DNA of 64,000 bases from positions 310,001-374,000 of the forward strand of contig NZ_MRST01000025.1 in the NCBI RefSeq assembly GCF_001902145.1, given 5' to 3'. Of this stretch, positions 8,255-16,670 are shown one piece after another (within the stretch, counting starts at the first letter, position 1; each line of letters begins with the position of its first letter). This stretch comes from Pseudomonas fluorescens (lineage in GTDB: Bacteria > Pseudomonadota > Gammaproteobacteria > Pseudomonadales > Pseudomonadaceae). The notes below the pieces were generated by a model. That model was not told the DNA's origin, searched no databases, and saw only the letters and a list, made by a program, of their open reading frames with translations. A program made the translations under genes and the position numbers.

Positions 8255-9205
8255 ATGCACCCCACCTCAAAGCCTCGTGCTGGTCTTGGCGTTTCGTTGC
8301 TACTGGCCGCCGTTACGGGAGTACTCAGTGCACCCATTTTGGCGCAGGAAAAGCCCGTGGATGACTCAGCACAGGGCGAAACCCTCAGCCCTGAAGCCAA
8401 CCCCCCGGCGAAAAAAGGTGTCTATCTGTCCGAGTGGTTTAACCAGGACCTTACGCTGATTGGCAGCAAAGACATCAGTTTCGGCCCCAAGCCTCAAGAT
8501 GACGTCTATCTGGAATACGAGTACTTCGGGCGCAAGGGCCCCTTCGAGTTGTACGGCTATATCGATGTGCCGAAGATCCTCACCATCGGTAACAGTAATG
8601 ACAAAGGCGTGTGGGACCATGGCTCGCCGGTGTTCATGGAGCATGAACCACGGATCTCCATCGACTACCTCGCAGGACGCAGCCTGGCGATCGGCCCGTT
8701 CAAGGAATGGTATGTGGCTTTTGACTGGATCTACGACCACGGCAGCCGCAAGGAAAACCGCGCCAACACCCTGTACAGCGGCCTGGGCACCGATATCGAC
8801 ACCCACTCGCGGGTCAACCTGTCGGCCAACTTCTACGGGCGCTACCAGTGGGAAAACTACGGCGCCAGCAATGAATATTCCTGGGACGGCTATCGGGCGC
8901 AGATGAAGTACATCGTGCCCATCGGCAAGTTCGACAACGGCGCCTCGCTGACCTACATCGGCTTTACCAACTACGATTTCGGCTCGGACCTGCACAAGGA
9001 CAACCCGGCGCGCACCGCCAATTCCCTGGTGGCCACCAACGTGTTGCTGTACTCGTTTACCCACCTTCGCTTTACCCTGGTCGGCCGTTACTTTCACAAC
9101 GGCGGCAACTGGGAGGATGGCAGCGAGTTGAATTTCGGCGAAGGCAACTTCCGCGCACGCTCAGACGGCTGGGGTTACTACGCCGGCGTGGGCTATCAAT
9201 TCTGA
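8255..9205 (+). CDS. tsx: Nucleoside-specific outer-membrane channel, Tsx family
   Basis: 316 residues with an N-terminal signal region ending near ILAQ (about residue 31). The mature part alternates aromatic beta strands and ends in GVGYQF, the terminal Phe expected of an outer-membrane barrel. The motifs LIGSKDISFGPK, YLEYEYFGRKGPFELYGYID and FKEWYVAFDWIYDHG are characteristic of Tsx/OmpK nucleoside porins. It starts at an AAGGAC-preceded ATG and is followed after 14 bases by a purine nucleoside permease gene, indicating a nucleoside scavenging operon. A LacI-type palindrome lies upstream. Confidence 0.87.
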   Translation: MHPTSKPRAGLGVSLLLAAVTGVLSAPILAQEKPVDDSAQGETLSPEANPPAKKGVYLSEWFNQDLTLIGSKDISFGPKPQDDVYLEYEYFGRKGPFELYGYIDVPKILTIGNSNDKGVWDHGSPVFMEHEPRISIDYLAGRSLAIGPFKEWYVAFDWIYDHGSRKENRANTLYSGLGTDIDTHSRVNLSANFYGRYQWENYGASNEYSWDGYRAQMKYIVPIGKFDNGASLTYIGFTNYDFGSDLHKDNPARTANSLVATNVLLYSFTHLRFTLVGRYFHNGGNWEDGSELNFGEGNFRARSDGWGYYAGVGYQF

Positions 9206-9219
9206 TCAAGGAGCTGTAG

Positions 9220-10251
9220 ATGAACGCATTGACCCGTGTCTCGCTGGCCGTCGGCCTGGCCCTATTGCCTCACGTGGTGCTGGCGGATAACCCGCCGCCG
9301 ATCAAACCCAAGGTGATGCTGATCACCATGTTCGCCCCCGAGGCGCAAACCTGGATCGACCGCCTCGAACTTAAACAAGAAGTACGCGTTCCAGGCTTGT
9401 CTGCCGAATATCCAGTGATTCGCTGCAACACCCAGGACGTGTGCCTGCTGGTGACCGGCATGGGCCAGACCAACGCTGCCGCGTCTACCCTGGCCCTGGC
9501 CTTGTCGCCCAAGTTCGACCTGCGCCAGAGCTACTTCCTGATCGCCGGAATCGCCGGTATCAGCCCCAAGCACGGCACCATCGGTACCGCCGCGTGGGCT
9601 CATTACCTGGTGGAGTTCGGCACGCAGTGGGAGCTGGATTCACGGGATGCACCCAAGGACTGGCCGACGGGCTATATCGGGATCAACACCAAGGGGCCCA
9701 ACGAAAAACCACCGCTGGACTACAAGACCGAGGTGTTTGAGCTCAACCCCAAGCTGCAAGCCAAGGCGTTTGCCTTGTCGCACAAGGTGGAGCTGACAGA
9801 AAGCACAGAGTCCGCCGCCTGGCGCAAACACTACCCTGCCGCCCCGGCCAACCAGCCGCCGCAAGTCACCCGCTGCGACACCCTGGCGGGCAACACCTGG
9901 TTTTCCGGTACCCGGTTGAGCGAACGTGCCGAAGTCTGGACCAAGTTGCTCACCGACAACAAAGGCGAATACTGCACCACCCAACAGGAAGACAACTCCA
10001 CCTACGAAGCGCTGCTGCGCGCCAGCCGCGAAGGTTTGGTGGATATCCAGCGCCTGGCCGTGGTGCGCGCAGGTTCCGACTTCGACCGGCCTTACCCTGG
10101 CTACAGCGAAGTGGACAACCTGCTCAAGTATGCGGACCAGGGTGGTTTTGTACCGGCGCTGGAAAACCTGTACCGCACGGGCAACCCGTTGGTCCAGGCG
10201 ATTGTAAAGAACTGGTCGGCGTGGAAAAAAGGTGTTCCCGAAACCGAATAA
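9220..10251 (+). CDS. Purine nucleoside permease, NUP family (periplasmic phosphorylase-like protein)
   Basis: 343 residues with a signal peptide (LAVGLALLPHVVLA, cleavage near residue 22). Known relatives are the fungal NUP permeases and bacterial exported homologues. The fold is that of purine nucleoside phosphorylases, as in VTGMGQTNAAAS and IAGIAGISPKHGTIG. It has no membrane segments beyond the signal, so a periplasmic nucleoside-binding or -cleaving role is more plausible than transport by itself. It shares an operon with the Tsx channel. Whether it transports, binds or cleaves nucleosides is not settled by the sequence. Confidence 0.8.
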   Translation: MNALTRVSLAVGLALLPHVVLADNPPPIKPKVMLITMFAPEAQTWIDRLELKQEVRVPGLSAEYPVIRCNTQDVCLLVTGMGQTNAAASTLALALSPKFDLRQSYFLIAGIAGISPKHGTIGTAAWAHYLVEFGTQWELDSRDAPKDWPTGYIGINTKGPNEKPPLDYKTEVFELNPKLQAKAFALSHKVELTESTESAAWRKHYPAAPANQPPQVTRCDTLAGNTWFSGTRLSERAEVWTKLLTDNKGEYCTTQQEDNSTYEALLRASREGLVDIQRLAVVRAGSDFDRPYPGYSEVDNLLKYADQGGFVPALENLYRTGNPLVQAIVKNWSAWKKGVPETE

Positions 10252-10260
10252 AGATTTACA

Positions 10261-10289
10261 TGTGGGAGCGGGCTTGCTCGCAAAGGCGG
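10261..10289. repeat. Single REP sequence
   Basis: A solitary REP arm of the GTGGGAGCGGGCTTGCTCGC type, followed by AAAGGCGG. It lies 10 bases after the stop of the nucleoside permease gene, with no facing partner. Confidence 0.75.
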
Positions 10290-10317
10290 TCTGACAGCCG
10301 ACAAAGCTTTACTCACC

Positions 10318-10347
10318 CTGCAGGCACCGGGTTGCCCGGGCCTGCAG
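10318..10347. terminator. Strong hairpin between converging genes
   Basis: CTGCAGGCACCGGG (10318-10331) pairs with CCCGGGCCTGCAG (10335-10347), with one unpaired base and a TTG loop. It sits between the convergent nucleoside permease and metallothionein genes, where a bidirectional transcription end would be expected. There is no strong T run on either side, so this is a positional inference. Confidence 0.45.
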
Positions 10348-10357
10348 GTCAACCCTG

Positions 10358-10528
10358 TCAAACGTGGGCCGATTTGGCGCATTCGCAATTGGTCGACGCC
10401 GTGCAGGGCTCGCCGTGAGCATGGTGCTCGGCACAGCCCTGGCAGCAATAGCCCTTGCCGTCTTTCATTATTGCGTCAACGCCCAATACACATTTGCAGT
10501 GAGGGCAAGCACAGGTTTGATCTGGCAT
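10358..10528 (-). CDS. Small bacterial metallothionein
   Basis: 56 residues, starting at 10528 behind a strong AAAAAGGAG ribosome site 7 bases upstream. Ten cysteines occur at 6, 8, 11, 13, 28, 29, 32, 42, 48 and 50, and five histidines at 10, 35, 36, 38 and 55. The order is that of the SmtA/BmtA family: an N-terminal CxCxxCxC, a central YCCQGCAEHHAHG, then CEC near the end. Family members chelate Zn(II) or Cd(II) in a Cys/His cluster in the cytoplasm. It is flanked by two hairpins and by genes with no obvious metal role. No metal-responsive regulator is adjacent. Confidence 0.88.
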   Translation of the reverse strand: MPDQTCACPHCKCVLGVDAIMKDGKGYCCQGCAEHHAHGEPCTASTNCECAKSAHV

Positions 10529-10555
10529 GGTCAGACTCCTTTTTCATGGTCGTCC

Positions 10556-10575
10556 GGTGCGGCGAACGCCGCACC
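10556..10575. terminator. Perfect GC-rich hairpin after the YdcZ operon
   Basis: GGTGCGGCG and CGCCGCACC are perfect complements around an AA loop. The hairpin lies 42 bases past the stop of the YdcZ gene at 10617 and 28 bases ahead of the metallothionein start, on the same strand. It could end the YdcZ transcript or act in the leader of the metallothionein message. There is no T tract. Confidence 0.5.
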
Positions 10576-10616
10576 CTAAGCAGTGACCCAGAGCAAGCAA
10601 GCATGGTTCAGCGCCG

Positions 10617-11072
10617 TCAGTCGGCCCGGCGGCTATTACTGCGGTACATGAATACCAACGCCAGGGCGAGCAATAGCATGGCGAGGATACGGCTGCCCGA
10701 CAGCTCGATCGCCGGGTTGCCCAGCCAGCCAAAGTTGTCGATCAACATGCCCATGCCCAGTTGCCCGACAATCACCGCCACCGTGGCGACGGCCGTGCCG
10801 ACCACAGGCACCGCGCCGACCATCACCATCATGTACACCACGCCAAACAGGGCCCCGGTCAATTGCCACTTTGGCACCTCCAGCAGGCTGACGGCCTGGG
10901 TCGGCTCGAAGAAAAATATCAACAGCGCCGTGGTCAGCGCGCCCACCGCAAAGGTCAACAGACTGCTGCGCAATACCCCCACAGTCTGGCCCAGACGCCC
11001 ATTGATAGCGGCCTGCACACTCAGCACCGCCCCCGCTGCAATCACCACCACCAACAACATAAACAGATTCAT
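10617..11072 (-). CDS. YdcZ/DUF606-type membrane protein (DMT superfamily half-transporter), copy 2
   Basis: 151 residues from the ATG at 11072, preceded by GAGGTTAAGG. Five hydrophobic helices are visible, starting MNLFMLLVVVIAAGAVLSVQ. Motifs FEPTQAVSL and DNFGWLGNP resemble those of its neighbour. YdcZ proteins are five-helix members of the drug/metabolite transporter superfamily and often occur as two-gene pairs. It starts 4 bases after the stop of the paralogous gene at 11077, and the two probably form a heterodimeric transporter. Substrate unknown. Confidence 0.82.
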   Translation of the reverse strand: MNLFMLLVVVIAAGAVLSVQAAINGRLGQTVGVLRSSLLTFAVGALTTALLIFFFEPTQAVSLLEVPKWQLTGALFGVVYMMVMVGAVPVVGTAVATVAVIVGQLGMGMLIDNFGWLGNPAIELSGSRILAMLLLALALVFMYRSNSRRAD

Positions 11073-11076
11073 CGCC

Positions 11077-11565
11077 TTAACCTCGTGCAATCAGAACCAG
11101 TGCCGCCACAATCAACGCCAACGCGATCCAACGATCGCCATTGACCCGTTTGCGCGCCGTGCCGAACCAGCCGAAGTGGTCGATCAACACACTCTTGCCC
11201 ACCTGGCCCGAGAGGATCGCGATCATGGTCATCGCGATGCCAATGTGCGGTGTGGCCAGGGTCAACACCACCACGTACATCGGCCCCAGAAACCCGCCGA
11301 TCAACTGCCAGCGCGGCAGTTGCGTGAATGCCGGGCCCTTTTGCGGGCCGCTGAACAGCAGCAGTAAAAACAGAATCGCCGTGCCAACGCCAAAAATGCT
11401 CAACGTCGCCCACAAATGCCCGACCTGCGTGCCCAATGGCCCGAGCAAACCGGCCTCCACCGACAGGCCCATGCCTGCCAGAATCACCAACGGCAACAGC
11501 AGCAGCCGTAAAAGGTTGTTGCTCGGCCTGGCCTGCGCCAGGCCTTCGGTAGAACGTGCCTGCAT
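11077..11565 (-). CDS. YdcZ/DUF606-type membrane protein (DMT superfamily half-transporter), copy 1
   Basis: 162 residues with about five membrane helices and the motifs GPQKGPAF and DHFGWFGTARK matching its downstream paralogue. The N-terminus has a 15-residue polar extension. The start at 11565 is preceded by AGGTGATGT. It is the first gene of a two-gene operon, divergent from a LysR regulator at 11685 with a 119-base gap, the usual layout for a LysR-controlled exporter. Confidence 0.8.
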   Translation of the reverse strand: MQARSTEGLAQARPSNNLLRLLLLPLVILAGMGLSVEAGLLGPLGTQVGHLWATLSIFGVGTAILFLLLLFSGPQKGPAFTQLPRWQLIGGFLGPMYVVVLTLATPHIGIAMTMIAILSGQVGKSVLIDHFGWFGTARKRVNGDRWIALALIVAALVLIARG

Positions 11566-11684
11566 ACATCACCTGTGTATCAAGAAAGGAAAAACATGGC
11601 GCGCATTATCCGGTGGCCGTGCTGTGCGATAAATGGGAGTATGCGGACAACACCTTTGCGTAAAACGCACAGCCTGGAGAGACG

Positions 11685-12617
11685 ATGCAGGGCTTGAATG
11701 AACTGAGTTTCAAGGCGCTACGCCTGTTTGTGGCCGTGCTGGACCAGGGCAGCTTTTCCGAAGTGGCCCGCCGCGAAAGCCTGGCACCCTCCTCCATTTC
11801 GCGGCAGATTCAACTGATGGAACAGGCCTTCGGCCAGCAATTGCTCTACCGCCATACGCGCGCCGTCAGCCCCACCGAAGCCGGCCGCCTGCTGGGCCGC
11901 CACGCGCGCTTGCTACTCGAGCAACTGGAGACCGCGAACCAGGCCCTGCAGGAGCAAGACAGCGAGCCCAGCGGCCTGGTGCGCATCAACGCGCCCATGG
12001 TGTTCGGCCAGCGCCACCTTTCACCCTGGTTGGGAGCACTGTGCCGGCGTTACCCGAAGCTGCAACTGGATATCCAGCAGACCGACACCTTCGTCGACCC
12101 GCTGCAAGATGGTACCGACCTGCTGTTTCGCATCGGCGTGCTCAATGACTCGGGCATGCAGGCGCGCATCTTCGCGCCGCAACGCTTTCGCATCGCAGCC
12201 AGCCCCGCCTACCTGGCCCAACATGGCACGCCGCGCCACCCCGACGAACTGGCCCGGCATCAATGCCTGGCCTACAAAGGCATCACCGGCCAGCAGCGCT
12301 GGTTCTTCCGCCGCGGCCAGGGCGATTGGACCCCCTACAGCGTCAGCGGCCCCATCACCGGCAACCACGCCGACACCCTCACCCACGCCGCCGAACAAGG
12401 CCTGGGCCTGGTGGTGTTTCCGTCCTGGCTGATTGGCGAAAGCCTGCGCGCCGGCACCTTGCAGGCAGTGCTCGGCGAATACGAAGTTGCGACCACCCTG
12501 GAGCCCCAACAGATCGCCGCGTTGTGGCCGGGTAGCCGCAGGCTGTCGTTGAAGGTGCGCACGGTGATCGACTATTTCGTGGAGTGTTTTGGGACGGTGC
12601 CGTATTGGGATCGGTGA
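11685..12617 (+). CDS. LysR-family transcriptional regulator
   Basis: 310 residues. The N-terminal winged helix-turn-helix (FKALRLFVAVLDQGSFSEVA, then SSISRQIQLMEQAFG) is followed by a PBP2-type effector-binding domain from about residue 90 that includes the CrgA-like YPKLQLDIQQTD segment. It is divergent from the YdcZ pair and probably controls it; the ligand is unknown. The start has a GGAGAGACG ribosome site. Confidence 0.88.
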   Translation: MQGLNELSFKALRLFVAVLDQGSFSEVARRESLAPSSISRQIQLMEQAFGQQLLYRHTRAVSPTEAGRLLGRHARLLLEQLETANQALQEQDSEPSGLVRINAPMVFGQRHLSPWLGALCRRYPKLQLDIQQTDTFVDPLQDGTDLLFRIGVLNDSGMQARIFAPQRFRIAASPAYLAQHGTPRHPDELARHQCLAYKGITGQQRWFFRRGQGDWTPYSVSGPITGNHADTLTHAAEQGLGLVVFPSWLIGESLRAGTLQAVLGEYEVATTLEPQQIAALWPGSRRLSLKVRTVIDYFVECFGTVPYWDR

Positions 12618-12874
12618 GTGATGTTGCCGCTGCTGAACGGCGTTAGTGAAGGAAGATTCCTAGTAGAAAACGTAGGTCCGTTCTGATTTTGGGGGCCAGT
12701 ATTCCTGGTCACGGTGCGCTGGGGCAGACTTTAGCCAAATCTATTTGGAGAGACGCCATGGTCACCATGTACCGCACACCATCCCGCGCTGAACGAGCGG
12801 CCTCAACCAGTGGTCGAGCCATCTTTGATAGCGGTCGTAGTTTTGGCTATTTGGCCAAACACGGAGAAGACCCC
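12618..12874. other. Gap before the toxin-antitoxin pair
   Basis: No separate gene is supported here. The antitoxin frame stays open upstream and contains an ATG at 12758 with GGAG in front, so a longer antitoxin (118 residues) cannot be excluded. The extra residues do not look like a known domain. The antitoxin promoter is presumably in this stretch. Confidence 0.4.
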
Positions 12875-13114
12875 ATGATTACCGTTGCTCTGGGTGAGGC
12901 AAAAAACAACCTGTCCAAACTGGTCGATGAAGCCGCCACGGGCAAAATCATCACTATCGCCAAACATGGTCGTGCAATGGCACAGCTTGTCCCGCTTGGT
13001 AAATCCAAGGGTCGGCGAATTGGCGCAATGAAGGGCGAGTTGACCATTCCTGAAGACTTCGACGCACCACTACCCAGCTACCTCTTGGATGCCTTTGAGG
13101 GCAGTCATTCATGA
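12875..13114 (+). CDS. Type II antitoxin, Phd/YefM family
   Basis: 79 residues starting MITVALGEAKNNLSKLVDEA, the typical N-terminal DNA-binding fold of Phd/YefM antitoxins; the toxin-wrapping C-terminus includes IPEDFDAPLP. A GGAGAAG ribosome site 9 bases upstream supports the ATG at 12875. Its stop overlaps the start of the PIN toxin gene (ATGA). It should neutralise the toxin and autorepress the operon. It looks intact although the partner toxin is not. Confidence 0.88.
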   Translation: MITVALGEAKNNLSKLVDEAATGKIITIAKHGRAMAQLVPLGKSKGRRIGAMKGELTIPEDFDAPLPSYLLDAFEGSHS

Positions 13115-13350
13115 GGCTACTGTTGGATACTCATATCCTGCTATGGGCACTCAACGATGACTCCAAGCTATCCGGCAATGCCCGCAAGCTGATAGAAAAC
13201 GCCGCCGAAATTTACGTCAGGGATCTTGAATATCATCACAAGGATCCCTTCGATCGACTGATCATTGCAACAGCCATGACTGAGCCAATGAAGCTATTGA
13301 CCGCTGACCCAGAAGTTGCTCAGTACACATCCTTGGCCATCTTGGTATAG
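13111..13350 (+). pseudogene. VapC-type PIN-domain toxin with an internal deletion
   Basis: 79 residues instead of the usual 125-130. The N-terminus (MRLLLDTHILLWAL, first acidic residue Asp6) and the C-terminal part (HHKDPFDRLIIATA with Asp45 and Asp48, then LLTAD) are typical of PIN RNases. The roughly 45-residue middle that normally carries the SxxSxWEIxxK segment and a second catalytic acid is missing after about residue 36. The frame is kept across the junction. The product is probably inactive as a nuclease. Coupled by ATGA overlap to the antitoxin. Confidence 0.78.
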
Positions 13351-13376
13351 GCACTGCCTCGGCAATGCACCTCAAG

Positions 13377-14696
13377 TCAGAACACCCACTGCCCAATCAA
13401 CCACGCATTCGCCCCACTGATCACCGCGAACAGAAACCACGCCAGCAGCCGCGTGGGCAGCCGGTTGACGAACGGCCCCATCAATTGCTTGTCGCCGGTC
13501 ATACGGATCAACGGGTACAACGCAAAGGGCAACTGCAGGCTCAGGACCACCTGGCTGAGAATCAGCAGCTTGCCGATCGCATCATCACCCATCAGCCATA
13601 CGCCTAGAAACGCCGGGATCAGCGCCAGCCCACGGGTAATCAGGCGGCGCTGCCAGCAGGGTATGCGCAGGTTGAGGTAACCCTCCATGATCACTTGGCC
13701 GGCAATGGTGCCGGTAAAGGTCGAACTCTGGCCTGAAGCCAGCAAGGCGATACCGAACAGGATGCTGGCGAAAGCACCGCCGACCAAGGGGTCGAGCAGG
13801 TGATAGGCGTCCTGGATTTCCACCACGTCGGTATGACCGGTCTTGTAGAAGGCCGCTGCCGCCAGCACCAGGATCGCGGCGTTGACCAACAGTGCCAACG
13901 CCAGGGAGCCGATGGTGTCGATACGCGCCAGCTTGACCGCGTCCTGTTTGCTCGCCAGGTCCTTGCCGATCAGGCGGGTCTGCACGATGGAGGTGTGCAG
14001 GTAGAGGTTATGGGGCATGACCGTGGCGCCGAGGATACCGATGGCCAAGTACAACGGCGCCGCATCGCTGATAGCCGACAGTGACGGGGTGAACCCGCTG
14101 AGCACGTCGGGCCAGTAGGGTTTGATCAGCACCAGTTCGATGAAAAAGCACACGCCGATGGTGGCGACCAGCGCCAGCATGATCGCTTCCAGGCGGCGAA
14201 AACCACGATTTTGCAGGGCCAGGATCAACAGCGTATCGAAGGCAGTGATGACAATGCCGGTGGTCAACGACACGCCCAGCAACAGGTGAAACGCCAGGGC
14301 GCAGCCGAGCACTTCGGCAAGGTCTGTGGCGATGATGGAGATTTCCGCCAACACCCACTGGGTACGAGCAGAGCGCTGGCTGTAGCGCTCACGACACAGT
14401 TGCGCCAGGTCCTTGCCGGTGGCGATACCCAGCCGTGAACACAGGCACTGCACCGCCATCCCCGCCAGGCTGGCCAGCAGCACCACAAACAACAGGCTGT
14501 AGCCGTAGCGTGAACCGGCTTCAATGGCCGTTGCCCAGTTGCCGGGGTCCATGTAGCCGATGGAGATCAACAGGCCGGGGCCAGCAAACATCAGCACCCG
14601 TTTAAAAAACGAGGCCTTGGGATCAACAGCGACAGAGCCGGCCACTTCCGGCGGGCAGAACGGGGCGGTAGCGATTTTCGGCAGGCTGAATTTCAC
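13377..14696 (-). CDS. mntH: NRAMP-family divalent metal/proton symporter (Mn2+/Fe2+ import)
   Basis: 439 residues from a GTG at 14696 (GGAA about 8 bases upstream); the longer frame begins with a TTG lacking a ribosome site. About 11 membrane helices. The metal-binding motifs of the family are present: DPGN in helix 1 (GYMDPGNWAT) and MPH in helix 6 (ATVMPHNLYLH). The conserved transport signature GQSSTFTGTIAGQ follows. Inner-membrane, proton-driven Mn2+ uptake is the established function of bacterial MntH. No MntR gene is adjacent. Confidence 0.92.
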   Translation of the reverse strand: MKFSLPKIATAPFCPPEVAGSVAVDPKASFFKRVLMFAGPGLLISIGYMDPGNWATAIEAGSRYGYSLLFVVLLASLAGMAVQCLCSRLGIATGKDLAQLCRERYSQRSARTQWVLAEISIIATDLAEVLGCALAFHLLLGVSLTTGIVITAFDTLLILALQNRGFRRLEAIMLALVATIGVCFFIELVLIKPYWPDVLSGFTPSLSAISDAAPLYLAIGILGATVMPHNLYLHTSIVQTRLIGKDLASKQDAVKLARIDTIGSLALALLVNAAILVLAAAAFYKTGHTDVVEIQDAYHLLDPLVGGAFASILFGIALLASGQSSTFTGTIAGQVIMEGYLNLRIPCWQRRLITRGLALIPAFLGVWLMGDDAIGKLLILSQVVLSLQLPFALYPLIRMTGDKQLMGPFVNRLPTRLLAWFLFAVISGANAWLIGQWVF

Positions 14697-14738
14697 GCAG
14701 TATTCCAGGTAAATACACAAGACTTGGGCAGCAGCTTA

Positions 14739-16292
14739 TCAGTCGGTGGCGACCGTGCGCATCACCGTGTCTCGCGGCAGGTCAAACGCTTCCACCACTT
14801 GTACCACCAGCTCCAGTTCCTGGTTAAGCGCCTCGCGCTCCATGCGCTGGCGAATCACTCCGATCACCAGTACCGCCAAGGTGGTGATCGAATATGCCGG
14901 GCCGGAAAACGCTCGCACGCCGCTGACCAGCAACATCGCCGCAGCCAGCGCCTGGCCCACCACCGGAATCGCCGTGGCCGCACCGCGCCGCAGGATAAAC
15001 CCGGTCAGCCCGGCCAACGCCGTACCGCTCAAGGCGGTGGTGGCCGAACGGCCCAGATCGAACCGGTTGAACAGCCCCTGCTCTTTTTGTGCCGCCGCCT
15101 TGAGCTCGGCCTCGAACGCCTGGCGATCAGCGCGACTGAGTTTGTCCTTGTACTGCTCGATCAGTGTTTCTGCGACCTGCCCTTCGATCTCTGCCAGCGC
15201 CAAGTGCTCAAGTGGTTGGTCGAATTTGATACCCAGGCGTTGCGCCACATCTTCGGCAATCTGGCGATAGCCCACGCCATGGCCACGGGCCAGGTTCATA
15301 AAGCTATCACCGCCCATGCGCTGCAATTCAATGGCCAGTTTCAACGGCTCGCGCACACTGGCATCAATCGCGGCACTGCGCTTTTGCGCCATCAGTTCGG
15401 CAAGAAACTTCAGCTCCTCCGGCCGCGCTTGCACCAATGCCGGGTACAGGTCCACGTCCGCTTCGGCAAAACGCACTTCACTGCGGCGCGAGTCCACACG
15501 GATCATGCCGCGCCGCTCCTGCAGCAGATCGGTGTACTGCACCACCGTCTTCAACTGCGGCCAATAGGCAGCATGATCGAAGCTGGCCAGGTGCACATTG
15601 GTGACCTTGGCCTTGAGCGCGGGCGTTACGTCAATCGCATAGCGGCCAATGCAACGCTCGGTATCGGGTTTCATGGCCAGCGCCCAGTCCTTGCTGGAGT
15701 GGCAGTTGATCAACCGCCCCTTGAGCGGCGCCGACACATCCTCCCAGGGGCTCGATGTACAAATCGCCCCGCCCATCAACAACAGGTTATTGAGCGGCAG
15801 TTCGCGAGCAATCTCGGGGCTGGCCAGCAAGCTCTTGACCAGGATACGCGCGCCCAGGGAGTGGCCGATCAGGTTGATGCGCCGTACCGGCAGCGATTGG
15901 TCGTGCAGGTAGCCGGCCAGCTCTGGCAATAACGTCTTGGCCACTTCATCGACCCGTGCCTCGACACTTTTGTAATGGTCGAGAAAATAGGCAATGGCCT
16001 TGCCCACGCCCACCGTCGCCGCGCCCAGGCCACCACCGCCAAGCAGCGAGGTGAGCACGTCCTTGAATGGTGCGAACAGGTTTTCCAGAAAATGCCCCGC
16101 CGGCCAGAACAACATCAGGTTGGTCGACCCTTCGATACCGGCCAGTTGCTCCTTGAAACTGCCCAGTTGCTGACGGTTGAAGAATGCCGAGTAACCATGC
16201 ACATAGAGATTGAGCACATCCCCCTGGGGCTCGCCACACAAGACGAACGTGGGTTTGCGGGTGCGGTGCATTTCATCCCACTGGTGTTGCAT
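14739..16292 (-). CDS. Alpha/beta-hydrolase fused to a YaaW-like C-terminal region, function unknown
   Basis: 517 residues from the ATG at 16292 (AGGAG upstream). The N-terminal half is a serine hydrolase: oxyanion-region VHGYS at 31-35 and nucleophile elbow GHSLG with Ser145, preceded by a Gly-rich hydrophobic stretch (about 84-104). Residues from about 350 (GVGYRQIAEDVAQRLGI, then YKDKLSRADRQAF) recall the YaaW/UPF0174 family and end in two hydrophobic segments rich in Ala and Gly (about 420-475). The combination suggests a membrane-associated esterase or lipase. I do not know a characterised protein of this architecture. Confidence 0.6.
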   Translation of the reverse strand: MQHQWDEMHRTRKPTFVLCGEPQGDVLNLYVHGYSAFFNRQQLGSFKEQLAGIEGSTNLMLFWPAGHFLENLFAPFKDVLTSLLGGGGLGAATVGVGKAIAYFLDHYKSVEARVDEVAKTLLPELAGYLHDQSLPVRRINLIGHSLGARILVKSLLASPEIARELPLNNLLLMGGAICTSSPWEDVSAPLKGRLINCHSSKDWALAMKPDTERCIGRYAIDVTPALKAKVTNVHLASFDHAAYWPQLKTVVQYTDLLQERRGMIRVDSRRSEVRFAEADVDLYPALVQARPEELKFLAELMAQKRSAAIDASVREPLKLAIELQRMGGDSFMNLARGHGVGYRQIAEDVAQRLGIKFDQPLEHLALAEIEGQVAETLIEQYKDKLSRADRQAFEAELKAAAQKEQGLFNRFDLGRSATTALSGTALAGLTGFILRRGAATAIPVVGQALAAAMLLVSGVRAFSGPAYSITTLAVLVIGVIRQRMEREALNQELELVVQVVEAFDLPRDTVMRTVATD

Positions 16293-16534
16293 GGGGCGGT
16301 GACTCCTGCTGGCAAGGGATGGCGATAGTAACAAACAGAGCCGACAAGGAAGGTGAATCCTGACCGACGTTCGCCGCTCTCAAGACAATGGGAATAACCT
16401 GAATCGAGCACGCCAGTGTTCAATCAGAGCAGACACTGAATGTCGAAGGAGCGTGTGTAGCGACAAAAATACAAGTTTCCACATGTGAAAAAGCGCTCTA
16501 ATAGCACCCTGTTTCCCCTGCTGTGGAACACTTT

Positions 16535-16628
16535 TGTGGCGAGGGAGCGTGCTCCCGCTGGGCTGCGAAGCGGCCCCAAAAAACTGCGGGCGCTGCGCAC
16601 CCAAGCGGGAGCAAGCTCCCTCGCCACA
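16535..16628. repeat. REP-type inverted repeat within the 378-base gap before the antiporter gene
   Basis: Arms TGTGGCGAGGGAGCGTGCTC and GAGCAAGCTCCCTCGCCACA face each other across about 55 bases, with an inner GCTGCGAAGC-type hairpin. This is the GGCGAGGGAGC class of REP, distinct from the others in this window. The rest of the gap (16293-16534) holds no recognisable gene or site. Confidence 0.78.
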
Positions 16629-16670
16629 ATGGCCCCCCCGAGTTGATCTACGTAAACGATGGAGTTCGTA

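Noticed and set aside
12689..12874. A longer antitoxin or a separate small gene upstream
   Set aside because: The frame is open and one ATG has a ribosome site, but the extra residues show no known domain and the canonical antitoxin N-terminus begins at 12875.
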